In this document: positions 1 to 10,269 of the stretch, one piece after another | How the letters are laid out: the number at the start of each line of letters is the position of its first letter | Numbering within the stretch: position 1 is the first letter of the stretch | Assembly: GCA_015039315.1 (NCBI GenBank) | Contig: WIDE01000193.1 | Location: 1 to 30,526, forward strand | Source of the DNA: Clavulina sp. PMI_390 | Lineage: Eukaryota > Basidiomycota > Agaricomycetes > Cantharellales > Hydnaceae | Length of the DNA: 30,526 bases | Reading direction: 5' to 3' | The notes under the pieces: generated by a model | Seen by the model: only the letters and a program-made list of their open reading frames with translations | What the model was told of the DNA's origin: nothing | Databases searched by the model: none | Made by a program: the position numbers and the translations under genes

Positions 1-1091
1 AGTCTCTGTCCTCCGTTCTACAGGGAAATTGGCGCTTACTTCCCGCAGTTGTTCAGTTATGTTACTGCCCATCAATTCTGCCTCAACTACTGTAACTTTT
101 ACAATGCATCACAATATATATGTGTTGATCCGTGCGCATGCAGTCCAATAGAGGATAATTCGGGGTAAGGTAGGGGAAGGGTGATAGCAGACATTGAGTC
201 ATATATAGGACTTTGAGCCATGTCAGCGGAAATGAATTATATATGAGATCTGAACCATCATAGGAGAGGAGGTCGCTCTCGAGCTGTGTAGAGCGCGTCA
301 ATGCCCATGACTGGGAATAGACTAAAGCGAGGGGGGTGGGCCGGAGCGGTGGTTGGGTAAAATGCCAGGCAGCTGATTTACATGTGCGTTGACATACTCA
401 TTCCCAACGCAGACCCTTGCCGGAAAGAAAGCGGTGACAGGAATTGTGGAAGCTGGCGTGTAACGATGAAACAAGAGAGAGAAGATCGATGCCAATGTGG
501 AGGGTTGAGAAGAATGCTTCGTGAGCGAGAGGGCAAGATCTTGCAAGGTCGCTGCTGGGACATACTGCTCGCTATGAGGAGGAATTCTGGGCTTCGAGCC
601 CGTAATCAAGCATTGTGGTTAGTGATCATGGTAGGGGAGGGCGAAAGATGAGAGATTGAAGGGAGTTATGGATGATTAGCTTAGCTACCAAGACAAGCGG
701 GTGCACAATCATCAAGGCTAGTCGATTCATTTCCCTGAGCAGGGCCAGATCCACCTTTGATCCAGGTCTACGCGGACTCATGTTCCTTGAATGGCATTAC
801 AGGACCGTAGTGAAGGCAGATCTTCAAGCTGCCGCGGAGGTAGACGCGGCGGCGGAGATCCAATTATGGTGATGACTGAAGGAGCACAAGCTGAGTAGGT
901 TGGATAGTTTACCGCTTGTCGTGATAGGCTTGAGAGAAAGGGACGACAGGATCCGGATATGTTCGTGAGAACGAGTCAGGCGGTAGTGAGACGGTTGTTT
1001 AGAGGGTGTTGTGACAGTGCTCAGTGTGATCAACAAATCAGCGTTTATCACAATAACTCAGCTTCCGAATCAGATTATCGTCTTTTCTACT
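1..1091. other. Upstream region without a recognisable gene
   Basis: I see no supportable coding gene here. Short open frames exist on both strands, the longest about 95 codons on the minus strand near 322-609, but none shows a recognisable motif, splice pattern or paralog elsewhere in the window. The final few hundred bases must hold the promoter and 5' leader of the NLR gene starting at 1092. No clear TATA box was identified, and this leader is not obviously similar to that of the paralog at 14786. Confidence 0.5.
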
Positions 1092-4000
1092 ATGTCTCTT
1101 CAGAGCTTCTTTGAGATCAATCGTAAGCAAAACTCTATCTTTTTGTAGCCGGAACCGTGTTTTTGATCAACTCTCAGAGGCCGCGTATCATAGCTCCAAG
1201 CTCAAGCCTGGCCGCTGGCATCGTTTAGTGATCTCATGGAGCCCTCCTGATTCCAAAAATCAGACCGAAAGTGTGACCGAGCGTGTGAAACCCACTGGTA
1301 ATCCCAACAAGCTGCAATGCATATGGCCCGATCCATCAGCCGGCAAACGGTTCGTCTGCTCAGCTCTGACAGGAGCTCGCGAGATTTTAAATTGCACGAT
1401 TTAGCCGATTTGTGCAAGCTCCTGCCCAGGTCATTTTCAAAGTTCAGCACCACCCGGCTCCGTTGGTGTGGACCGATGTCTGCATTTTCTCGTGGGATTG
1501 CTCCATGGATATTGATATCACTGGTACGCGGATCAGCACTCCCGCAATGCTTGGTGAATCATCATTTAGCGGTGCTTTTGTAGATATTCTGCTTCCCGGA
1601 ACCAGGGGTGGTGATCAGCTCAGTCTCCAAGCTACTATTATTCACAGTATTCAGAAGAAGCCAACTACGTCGGGTTTGCTTCCTGCCAGTCCTGAGAACA
1701 AAACAACTAGTGGGTCTTTTTCAACAATCTGCTGAAATTATGCTCTAAAGCTCTTCCTTGTTACATCGGATTGCTTGAATTGCTCTATGCATTGGGCAAT
1801 ACTGCAGCTCATGCCTCCAGGTCCACAGTTGCTCCTCCCACTTTGCCTCCCAGTCCCCTCCTTCCTGTAGATGCGGCACTTGCAGTAAAAGCGGCTGCTG
1901 CTATGGTTTCTCCCCATGAACAACCTCCAGGGATGGATGCAATTAATCAAGCAACTGGAATGGCTGACCAAGTCACCCAATTAGCTACTACAATTACAAC
2001 AGGTTTTCCAACACTTCTAACAACATTGGAGAGCTTTATGAAAATTGGCGGACTTGTTTCTCAGGTGTGTAACAAATTGCTTCCTTGAATGATCATTGTT
2101 GCATATCCCTATTATGTATTTAGGTTCATCCAATAGCCACAGCTGCTTGGAGCATTGTCAATGTGGCATATCAAGTCATCCAGGCCAATGCTGCCCTTGA
2201 TGCAAGTGTGCACAGCCTTGTGGAGGTAATGAATGATTCATGCACCTTAGCTGCCATTTATGCACCAAAGGAGAATGACACATTGCGCAGCACTGATGTG
2301 ATTGTGCAATCAATACTGCGTGCTGTGGTTCAGGGGTCCCATATCATGATGGCATATGGGAGGATACACTCTCAAAGTATGTTTTGTACAATCTGCCCTT
2401 CACTTTATGCTTAACATGCTGTAATAGGATTCTCTGCAATGCAGACATACTTCTCTACACTTCAAGGGGATATCCAAGCATGTGCAAACCAGCTCAAGTC
2501 ACTCAGGCTGCAGCTGTCAGAGCATACTGGTGCTGTGATTTTGAGCCAGGCTGATGCTATCTATGGGGAAGTCCAGCGCTTGAGTATGTAGTCTGATCAA
2601 TGCATCATGCCAGCCACTCCTAACAATTATCAATGGACAGATGCCAAAAGTGATTTTCAGGATCTACAATATGCTGAAGCTGCAGATGCAGCTTTCAGGA
2701 CACATGGCCTTGACTCTGGGTGTTTAATTGGCACACGCACTGATATGCTCAGTGCTATTGTCACCTGGGCTGCAGGGGGTATGCAGCCATCTGACTGTCC
2801 ACCTTACCTCCAAGCACTTGATCCCAACAAGAATGTTTTATGGCTATGTGGTTTAGCCGGCTCTGGGAAATCCTCAATTGCCATGTCAGTGGCCCACAGC
2901 TTGGATAGTCTTGGGCTTCTAGGAGGATTCTATTGCTTCTCTGCAGCTAACCAGGCTGCACTTCATCCATCCAAGCTCTTTAGCACTCTGGCTCTGCAGC
3001 TGGCAGCACAAAACAAACATATGCAGCAGAGGCTCCTCAGTATCATCCAAAGTGCTGATGCACATACAAGGGCATCTCTGAGCCCAACTCAACAGCTTGA
3101 GACATTCCTTCTGCCACTTCTCAAGCCATCAGACACTTCTCCTACCCCTGCCCACACTGTGATGATTATTGATGCCCTGGATGAATCAGGGACTGTCAGT
3201 ACTCGTGCTGAAATACTCCAACTCTTGGCCAAACTTGGTTCAATGCTTCCTTCCACTGTCCACATCCTTATCACCTCACGCTTTGAGCATGACATTCAAA
3301 AAACACTCCATAATACACCAGCAGAGAAGATTGTTATGCAAATGGAGCTCATTCCACACCCCTCCACTGAGCATGATCTACAACTCTATCTCCATCACAT
3401 GCTCAAGAATGCATTTGAGGTAGATGTTGCTGAATACAGGGATGAGCTGACCCATCTTGCTATTAAATCTGAGCAGTCATTCCAATGGGCATCCACTGCA
3501 TGCCATTACATAAAGAATATGGATGATGAAGATGGTGGTACTAGTGCTGAAGCCAGATTGGATATTGTTCTTGCCTCCACTGCTGGTTTATATCCCCTCT
3601 ACTCCACTGTTCTTGCTGCCATGGTTGGGAGCAATCCACCCCCTCTACTCAAGATAATTCTGGGGATGCTGGTAGTATCTCAAGCACCACTGTCCACGAC
3701 ATCATACATGAGGTTTATCACTAGCAAGATGCATTTCAGTAAGCACCCCCAAGCTGAGGCTCAGCGACTTGTGTGCTTGCTGGGATCCCTTCTTGAGGGG
3801 ACTGGAGATCCAAACCATATCCTTGTTCCACTGCACACATCATTCACAGATTTCCTCAAAGACTCAGCAGCCAGTGGGCCATATGCTGTGGATGTTGCTG
3901 ATTCTTGTCTTCTCATGGCCACTGGCTGTTTTGATGTCATGGAAAACAAAGAATCTGGACTGCACTTTAACATCTGCCAACTTGATACATCCTTTGTGTT

Positions 4001-6563
4001 CAACTCTCAGGTGGAAAATCTTCCCACACTTGTACAACAGCACATTGGGGAGACACTTTCATACGCATGCTGCTTTTGGCCTACCCATGTTGCTGCATTA
4101 GCTCATGTTGACAGCAACCTAACCAAAAGAGTGAACAAGCTCCTATCCACAGAGCATTTGCTTTATTGGCTGGAGGTAATGAGCTTCACCAACACCTCTC
4201 CCATACAGACCCTGGCAGCTCTTCAAGATGAACATTTGGTATGTGTACATGAAATGATGGAGTAAAACTTCCTCACTCAATTGCATCTTTCTCAGTCAGA
4301 TACAACTGTGATTGCTCAGTTGCAGGAGGTTGTGGACTTTGTCTCTTTCAACTCCATCCCCATCACCCAGAGTGTCCCCCATATTTACCTCAGTGCTGTT
4401 CCATTTATTCCCCTATCCTCACCACTCTATTCACTTGCTGAAGCATTTCCAGGCACTGTTTCCATCGCTTTTGGGCACCTTCTGAAATGGCCTGCACTGA
4501 GATATACTTTCCCACATCCCTCAGCCATATGTTGTGTCGCAGTCTCACCCAATCAATGGCTAGTTGCAGGTGGGGACTCATCAGGGACTATCTGGTTTTG
4601 GGACCTCAGGAATGGGCTTCAATGCCAACAACCTTTGAGGAATCATCAGCATGCAGTACAATCTGTGGAATTCTCTCCTAATGGCCATATCCTTGCCTCT
4701 GCATCTGATGATAACACCATATGTTTATGGGATCTGGAGTCTCAGATGCTCAAGGGAGAAGCTCTTAGACACCATGATAGGGTGCTTTCTGTTGCATTCT
4801 CTCCAGAGAGTAATATCCTTGCCTCTGGCTCTGCAGATAAAACCATTTGCTTATGGGATGTAGAGTCTCAAGCACTAATGGGAAAGCCTCTCATAGGTCA
4901 TTCTGACCATGTGAGATCTGTGGCCTTCTCTTGTGATGGGACTCTCCTAGCTTCTGGGTCATATGACAAGACCATCTGCTTGTGGGATGTGAAATCCCAG
5001 ACACTCAAGGGCCAACCTCTCAGAGGTCATTCTGACTATGTGCAATCTGTGGCATTCTCTCCCGATTGCACTCTACTTGCATCTGGCTCTGATGATAATA
5101 CTGTTGGTCTGTGGGATGTGCAGTCCCAGATGCTCAAGGGTGTGCCTCTTAGATGTCATAGTGACAGAGTACTCTCTGTAGCATTCTCTCCCGATGGTAA
5201 TACCCTTGTCTCTGGCTCTAGGGATAAATCTATATGCCTGTGGGATGTTCCATCTCAGAAACTCAAGGGGAAGCCTCTCAATGGCCATCATAGTCTTATA
5301 TATGATGTGAAATTCTCTCAAGATGGTGTTCTTGTTGCATCTGGCTCTGGTGACAAGACTATTCGCATGTGGAATGTGCAATCTCAAGCACATTCAGACA
5401 ATCCCCATCCTCCCACAGGCCACAGTGAGGGTGTGTCTTCTGTGGCTTTCTCTCCTGATGGCACAATTCTTGCCTCTGGCTCCAGAGACTGCACCATCTG
5501 TCTTTGGGATATGCACTCTCATGTTCTGATGGGGGAGGCCCTCAGAAATCATGATAGTTGGGTAAACTCTGTGGCCTTCTCTCCAGTTGGAACACTGCTT
5601 GCCTCTTGCTCAAATGACTCAACCATCTGCCTGTGGGACATACAGTCCAAACATCTCATTGGAGAACCTCTAGAAGGTCATGAAAGCTGGGTGAAGTCTG
5701 TTGTATTCTCCCCTGATGGAACCATGCTTGCCTCCGGTGCTTATGATCACAGTATCTGCCTCTGGGATGTTCAATCCCAATCTTTGAGAGGCAAACCTCT
5801 CAAGCATACTGATGACAAGGTGGTATCTGTAGCATTCTCACCCAATGGGGCTCAACTTGCATCAGGATATGAGTATGGGCCTGTCTGTTTGTGGGACTTA
5901 CATCAAGCACCAGAGAGTAAACCTGCTATCCTCAAGGACCTACGTGATGTGCTGTGCCCTGTGGTGTTCTCTCCAGATGGTACTCTGCTTGCTGTGAGCT
6001 TGCATAGTAAGGGCATCTATCTGTGGGATATACAGTCCCAAACACTTAAGGGAGACCCTCTTAGTGGTCATCAAACCCTTGTATACTCGGTAGCATTCTC
6101 TCCTGATGGCACACTCCTTGCATCTGGCTCATCAGATATGACCATCTGTGTATGGGATGTACAATCTCAAACACTCAAGGGCAAGCCACTTATAGGTCAT
6201 ACTGGTGCAGTGAAATCTGTATCATTCTCTCCTGATGGTACTATATTGGCCTCTGGTTCAGCTGACTTCATGGTGATAATTTGGAATGTCAGTACCCTCA
6301 CAAGGTTGACAGCAATCCCTACATATCATCACCATCCTCTTTTAATTGACCCTTCATGGGGAGGGATGTTTGAAGATGGTTGGATCAGGGGTATCAATGG
6401 TGAACTTGTACTTTGGGTTCCACCAAGCTACAGATCCAACCTCTGGGATGAAAGGCTTATTACAGTTCTTGGGCAGGATATGGACTCTAGAGTCAGATTT
6501 AATTTTGATCAGATGGCAGTTGGGGAGGATTGGACTAAATGCCATACTTCTCCATCCAACTAG
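1092..6563 (+). CDS. NLR-like STAND protein: C2-like / helical bundle / NACHT / 14x WD40 (gene 1)
   Basis: Spliced gene, my reconstruction: exons 1092-1122, 1178-1349, 1405-1523, 1584-1709, 1808-2064, 2124-2376, 2428-2583, 2641-4238, 4296-6563. The sum is 4980 nt (1659 aa plus stop) and every junction keeps phase. Junctions were set by GT-AG rules and by protein alignment to the paralog at 14786; the exon 4/5 junction is least certain. The start is the ATG of MSLQSFFEIN, conserved in the paralog. Residues 1-135 form a beta-rich, C2-like module (KLKPGRWHRLVISW, then a WDCS motif). Residues 150-370 are mostly helical, resembling Goodbye/HeLo-type signalling bundles. NACHT follows, with Walker A GLAGSGKSS (K448) and Walker B MIIDALDE (about 546-553), then TSRFE. 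Exon 9 holds 14 WD40 repeats (typical unit ending SICLWDV) and a tail ending DWTKCHTSPSN. Known family role: ligand-triggered oligomerisation in fungal non-self recognition or cell death. The ligand is unknown. The NACHT, WD40 and gene model are solid; the N-terminal domain names are tentative. Confidence 0.9.
4641..6290 (+). repeat. Diverged WD40 repeat array of gene 1
   Basis: Thirteen tandem units of roughly 43 codons follow a degenerate first blade (ending IWFWDL, just upstream), making 14 blades. Typical unit landmarks are SVAFSPDG, LASGS.D.TICLWDV and LKG.PL.GH. Unlike the array in gene 2, units differ in length by a few codons (extra residues near 5395-5425) and in sequence. Blades 11 and 12 are irregular: SGYEYGPVCLWDL, and AVSLHSKGIYLWDI, which lacks the usual SGS.D turn. 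Fourteen blades fit two seven-bladed propellers. Confidence 0.85.
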
Positions 6564-6964
6564 TCAGCTTTCCAGGACCACTCCTCCTTGTAAATGCCAA
6601 TCTTCTTCCTTCATAAAGTGCATTCATATATTTGCATCATTGAAGAAGTGCTCATATTCAGAACTATAACAGGGACAATATCAAATTCAACAAATGGAGC
6701 ATAGCAATTTGAACAAGCATGAGAACTTGGTCTTGAGACCCAGACTCCTGGGGTAAGATAAGATTAAAGATTGATGCACTGGGACAAAGGCCAACTTCTA
6801 GATGGTCCAACAAAGCATAGAATGAAAGAATCCTTTCATGCAGTGTAAGGGATGTAGCTAGAACTATGCAAGGCCCTTGTTGAGGTGGCTGTCCCTATCC
6901 AATTCAGTAACTAGAATCATTCTTTTCCTTTTTATGAACAAGCAAACTGTTCAATTTCAGCTCA
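6564..6964. other. 3' flank of gene 1, non-coding
   Basis: AT-richer sequence following the stop of gene 1. It should hold the 3' UTR and polyadenylation region; no canonical AATAAA was noticed. It ends where similarity to the last WD40 blade of the paralog begins abruptly (about 6965). That point is a likely recombination breakpoint. Confidence 0.4.
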
Positions 6965-7361
6965 GGGACCTAAGGGAGAGCTGCTCAGAGGCCACACAAA
7001 TGCAGTCCTTTCAGTCACATTCTATCCTGGTGGCACCATGTTGGCATCTGCCTCCAGTGACTGTACTGTGCACATCTGGACTGTCAGAAACCTCACTAGT
7101 GTCGCAACTATCTCTACATATCATCAACACCCACTCTCAATTGGTCCTACATGGGGTGGGATCTACAAAGATGGCTGGATAAGAAGTACTAATGGTGAGC
7201 CCATCCTCTGGGTTCCTGCAAGCTACAAAGCCAATCTTTATGATGAGCGCCCCATAACCATCCTTGGACAAGACATGAGTTCCAGAGTTGGACTCAACTT
7301 TGACCAGATGGTGCTGGGTGAGGATTGGACCAAGTGTTACAGTCCTTCCTCCAACTAGCAT
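6965..7361 (+). pseudogene. 3'-terminal fragment of a third NLR-WD40 gene
   Basis: One open frame reads the end of one WD40 linker (KGELLRGH), one complete blade (AVLSVTFYPGGTMLASAS, then DCTVHIWTV) and the entire conserved C-terminal tail: GPTWGGIYKDGWIRSTNGE, LWVPASYKANLYDERPITIL, GEDWTKCYSPSSN and stop. Upstream the frame meets a TAG near 6911, and no NACHT or further WD40 sequence lies between here and gene 1. The tail is closer to gene 2 (SSRV.LNFDQM..GEDWTKCYSP) than to gene 1, and the sequence after the stop also matches the gene 2 flank. This is the remnant of a separate paralog whose first ~4.5-5 kb was lost. It could still be transcribed as a 3' exon, but no evidence shows that. Confidence 0.8.
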
Positions 7362-8517
7362 GTATCCTCATCATAAATGCTTCTTGCTTTCTCCTTGTAA
7401 CATTTACACCAGTTGTCCTCAATCCATCTTCATTTTCCGCTCATCACTCGTATTATTTGATTGATTTCTGAACTTACAACAGCTTGGCTTCCAACCAATA
7501 TGAAAGACAGAGCTCATCAGCTAAGAGTAGAAAGCTGTATTACATTGGATACGGATCAGGTAGCGGAGGGAGGTATATGAACATGTAAAGGAAATGACAG
7601 ACGAGTAATTGGTTGCCAACTAAGCAAGGAGCGTGGACGTGCAGTAGAGAGTAAAGATGTTGGGCAAAACAAATGAGATGAGAGGGCGGTTGAGATGGAG
7701 TGCGACAAGATGGGATGGATGAGAAGCGAGATCGTTGATCATACAGAAAAGGATAAGATAAACAGCTTGAAGACATGGCATTACAAGCATGCATGCCCGG
7801 TTGCACTTTTGATTATGCTGTCAAGTGCCAGCACGAGAGCAATACAGAATGATGCGCAGAGGTATTAGATGGAGAAGAGGTGTACGGCAAGCCAAAGTCA
7901 AAATGGGTCAATCGGTTTGTAAGGGCAAAAAAGCGTTACGGCCGAAGCACCCGTGCTATTAGGTTTATCAAAGGTCCGTAACGCTTGTAAAGCACACAAG
8001 TACAGCCCTAAAGCCAAGTCAAAGTTAGTCACGACATGGTGTTGATCGGTCAGGATCAAAGGGCTGACATACCCGACCAACATGACGGATAAACCGGAAC
8101 GCACAGCTGGTGCGCCTTTGGCGAGTGTCCACATGTTGAACACCGCTAGAGAGATTTTAAGTAGGCGAAAGAGCAGAAGGAGCAGCCCGAGTGAGAATCT
8201 TGGTCGCCTCGCGAGATACGCTGGATCATGAACACACCTGATATCGGTCCGTGCTGTAAAGGAGGGGGGGGGGGGGGGTAGTGAAAATGAGGCAAAGGAT
8301 TGAATGATTTCCGGCGAGTTGTATCGAGCAGCATCAGTTGTCGGACAGCAAGACAAGACGAGACGAGAGGCGGAAGAGCAGAAGAGGAAAATATGGAAGC
8401 AGTCAGTCAGTGGATCTACTCATAACCCCGAGTGGAGTCGGTTCAAGCCGACGTCGCTTTCATCAAGCCACCAATCCCAGCCGCCCGCCATATACCGGCC
8501 TTCGAGCAACACAAAGG
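7362..8517. other. Intergenic part of duplication unit 1 with a G15 tract
   Basis: No confident gene. The start is the 3' flank of the NLR fragment. A minus-strand frame across about 7950-8150 is conserved in the other unit at about 20830-21020: it reads VFNMW.LAKGA in both copies, then a VGY..PL motif and VVT.FD. The reading frame is held while bases differ, hinting at a former exon, but no start, splice plan or family could be recognised. A run of 15 G at 8264-8278 is absent from the other copy. Confidence 0.4.
8264..8278 (+). repeat. Homopolymer G15
   Basis: Fifteen consecutive G residues follow 'ggag'. The equivalent place in the second duplication unit (about 21118-21130) has no G run, so this is a local slippage expansion or an assembly/sequencing artefact. 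Confidence 0.9.
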
Positions 8518-9436
8518 CTACAGCGCGATAGTGATGGCAGGAATCTGGAGGAGAAGCATGGGAAGCAGAGATAGAATGAATGAGCGAACTCACTATAAAC
8601 ATAATAGCCCAATAGGAAAGAATCTGGGAGAAAGAAGTAGATGAGATGAGATGGGCGGGGCGCGAGTTAGCTTCGTATGAGTGGAGCGTGAGAAATGAAG
8701 ATAGACAGAGAGGGAAAGGGATAGATTTGCTGGCGGCCATGTGGGGAGGGGGAGACGATGGAGATGTAGGTCAAGGCAGATGGGGAAGGGACGTACACAA
8801 TCGAGCACACAAGACCGCGAGCCTAGAGAAAATAGGTGGTCAATTCATGAGACGTCGCCAGAGTGAACGAAACTGAACGCACCCCGTACTGATACTTGTA
8901 AGTACGCTGGCTAGGCTGACACTTTTTCGCTCCTCGCGACCGCGTATTAGCAGGCGCAGGTTCTCCGATATACCGCGTCGACGAGCCATTCGAGGGATGC
9001 ACAGAAGCTGAATCGCCCATCTGTCGCATGGAAGGTGGGAGGTCAAGTCCACTGCTGCAGCCACTGCCGCCACTGCGGATAGCTCCTCTTGAGCCCCCAG
9101 TGCGCGGCTGTACCGGCGAGGAGGGACCGGAGCCCGAGCCGGATGCGACAGTGGTGCTACCTGTGCTGATCGTCCAGCGCGATGTCGATGCGCCCGATGC
9201 AGTCGAGCGAGAAATTGTTTGGTACCGTGGAGTTTGAGAGGTGGAAGATAGAGAAGTAGGGTCGGTGGGGATCGTAGCGGTAGTGGGCAAGGCGGGTGGA
9301 GAAGGTGATGTTGATATGATCTGAGACGAAGCTGACCATCTGACGGTGATCTTGAATGTCGAGTAGGACCCTTCGCGAATGGGCGAGATGTTCTTACTGC
9401 TGCTGATGTATTGCTGGTGGGAAGCGTGGGCTGGAG
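8518..9436 (-). pseudogene. Possible tail-anchored membrane protein gene or relic, copy 1a
   Basis: Family not recognised. On the minus strand a long exon (9436-8883) encodes a Ser/Thr/Gly/Pro-rich, probably disordered stretch (SRSTASGASTSRWTIS, then VASGSGSGPSSP) ending TYKYQYG at a GTGCGT donor. Three tiny in-phase exons with GT-AG borders follow: 8822-8799 (ARGLVCSI), 8623-8594 (ILSYWAIMFI) and 8544-8518 (IPAITIAL, stop TAG). Joined, the last ~23 residues form one hydrophobic segment at the extreme C-terminus, as in tail-anchored proteins. No in-frame ATG opens the long exon in this copy; the ATG present in the other copy is changed here, so copy 1a may be broken at the 5' end. Exons of 8-10 codons are unusual but occur in basidiomycetes. 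The model rests on conservation between two copies only. Confidence 0.35.
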
Positions 9437-10086
9437 CTGCGTTGCGCTACTGTTAGATGATCACTGTAGACGAGCAAGCGAGAGTTGAGAAGGAACAGTA
9501 GAGGTCAAGATCGGTCGATAGTGATAGCATGAATATAGTGCGATGGGTTTTGGGTTTTGTTGGGTGAATATGTGAAGTGGGCATCAATGGAGGACGGGTA
9601 GACGAATGCGGAAAACGGCCAAAATGCGACTTATTCGGCTTGCATATGCATGAAAGAACAGACGAGTAGGCAGAGGCGCACCGTGATTCGGAAAGTCAGA
9701 CCCAAGTAAATACATCGCCAATAACGGATTCTTTATCAACGTCGTCTGAACCAGGTCATCTGAATCTTGACTGAGGCGATTGTCAGAGCTGGAGGAGCGT
9801 TCCAAAAGAGGCGAGAGGACCATCAGAAATCAGGTTGCTGGCACGCAGATACGGATCTAGGCACACTACGAAGGAGGAAGGGAGACTAACGAGGGCATGA
9901 GCTGCTGAGAGTGGGTTAGATCGTCAGGATGTTGCGAGGGGTCGAGAGAGGGGCGAAGGCACTGGAGATGCGATGGCGTGAAAAGAAAAATGGACGAGCG
10001 GGTGTGAGGGTGATTATCGAGCACTAACGAGCACTTGATCTGTGTTCGTCGCTTGCACTATCTCAGGCTCAGCGAAGCCATAACTC
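9437..10086. other. Spacer between minus-strand relics, unit 1
   Basis: A minus-strand open frame (9584-9823) contains DNRLSQDSDDL and LLGSDFPNHG followed by a GTGCGC donor-like site. Equivalent sequence occurs at about 22480-22600, and more weakly at about 11820-11900 and 25930-26050, so it belongs to the repeated sub-unit. Reading frames differ by one base between copies, which argues against a functional exon. Otherwise nothing recognisable. Confidence 0.35.
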
Positions 10087-10269
10087 TTAGTCGCCAAAAC
10101 AAGACTTCTTTTGACCTTGCATGACCGCACAGGTAGCAGCCTCATCACACGTACTAGAGAGACCTCTGGGCATAAAGGTAAATAAAACGACTTGATTATA
10201 GGATGTGAGAGGGGATGTGTGTGGTTTGGACGCCGAGGCCGCCGAGGGAAGGCTCTTCGACGCAAACAC
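10087..10269 (-). CDS. Conserved short minus-strand frame (possible exon), copy 1a
   Basis: About 60 codons from a GTG (no ATG) to a stop. The frame begins FASKSLPSAASAS and ends STCDEAATCAVMQGQKKSCF followed by GD and stop. The second unit keeps the same frame, length and stop position (22875-23057) with roughly 70 percent identical residues and no indel, although sequences around it carry indels. That suggests a former or present terminal exon. There is no recognised domain. Without an ATG it cannot stand alone, and no upstream exon was identified. Confidence 0.2.
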   Translation of the reverse strand: MFASKSLPSAASASKPHTSPLTSYNQVVLFTFMPRGLSSTCDEAATCAVMQGQKKSCFGD

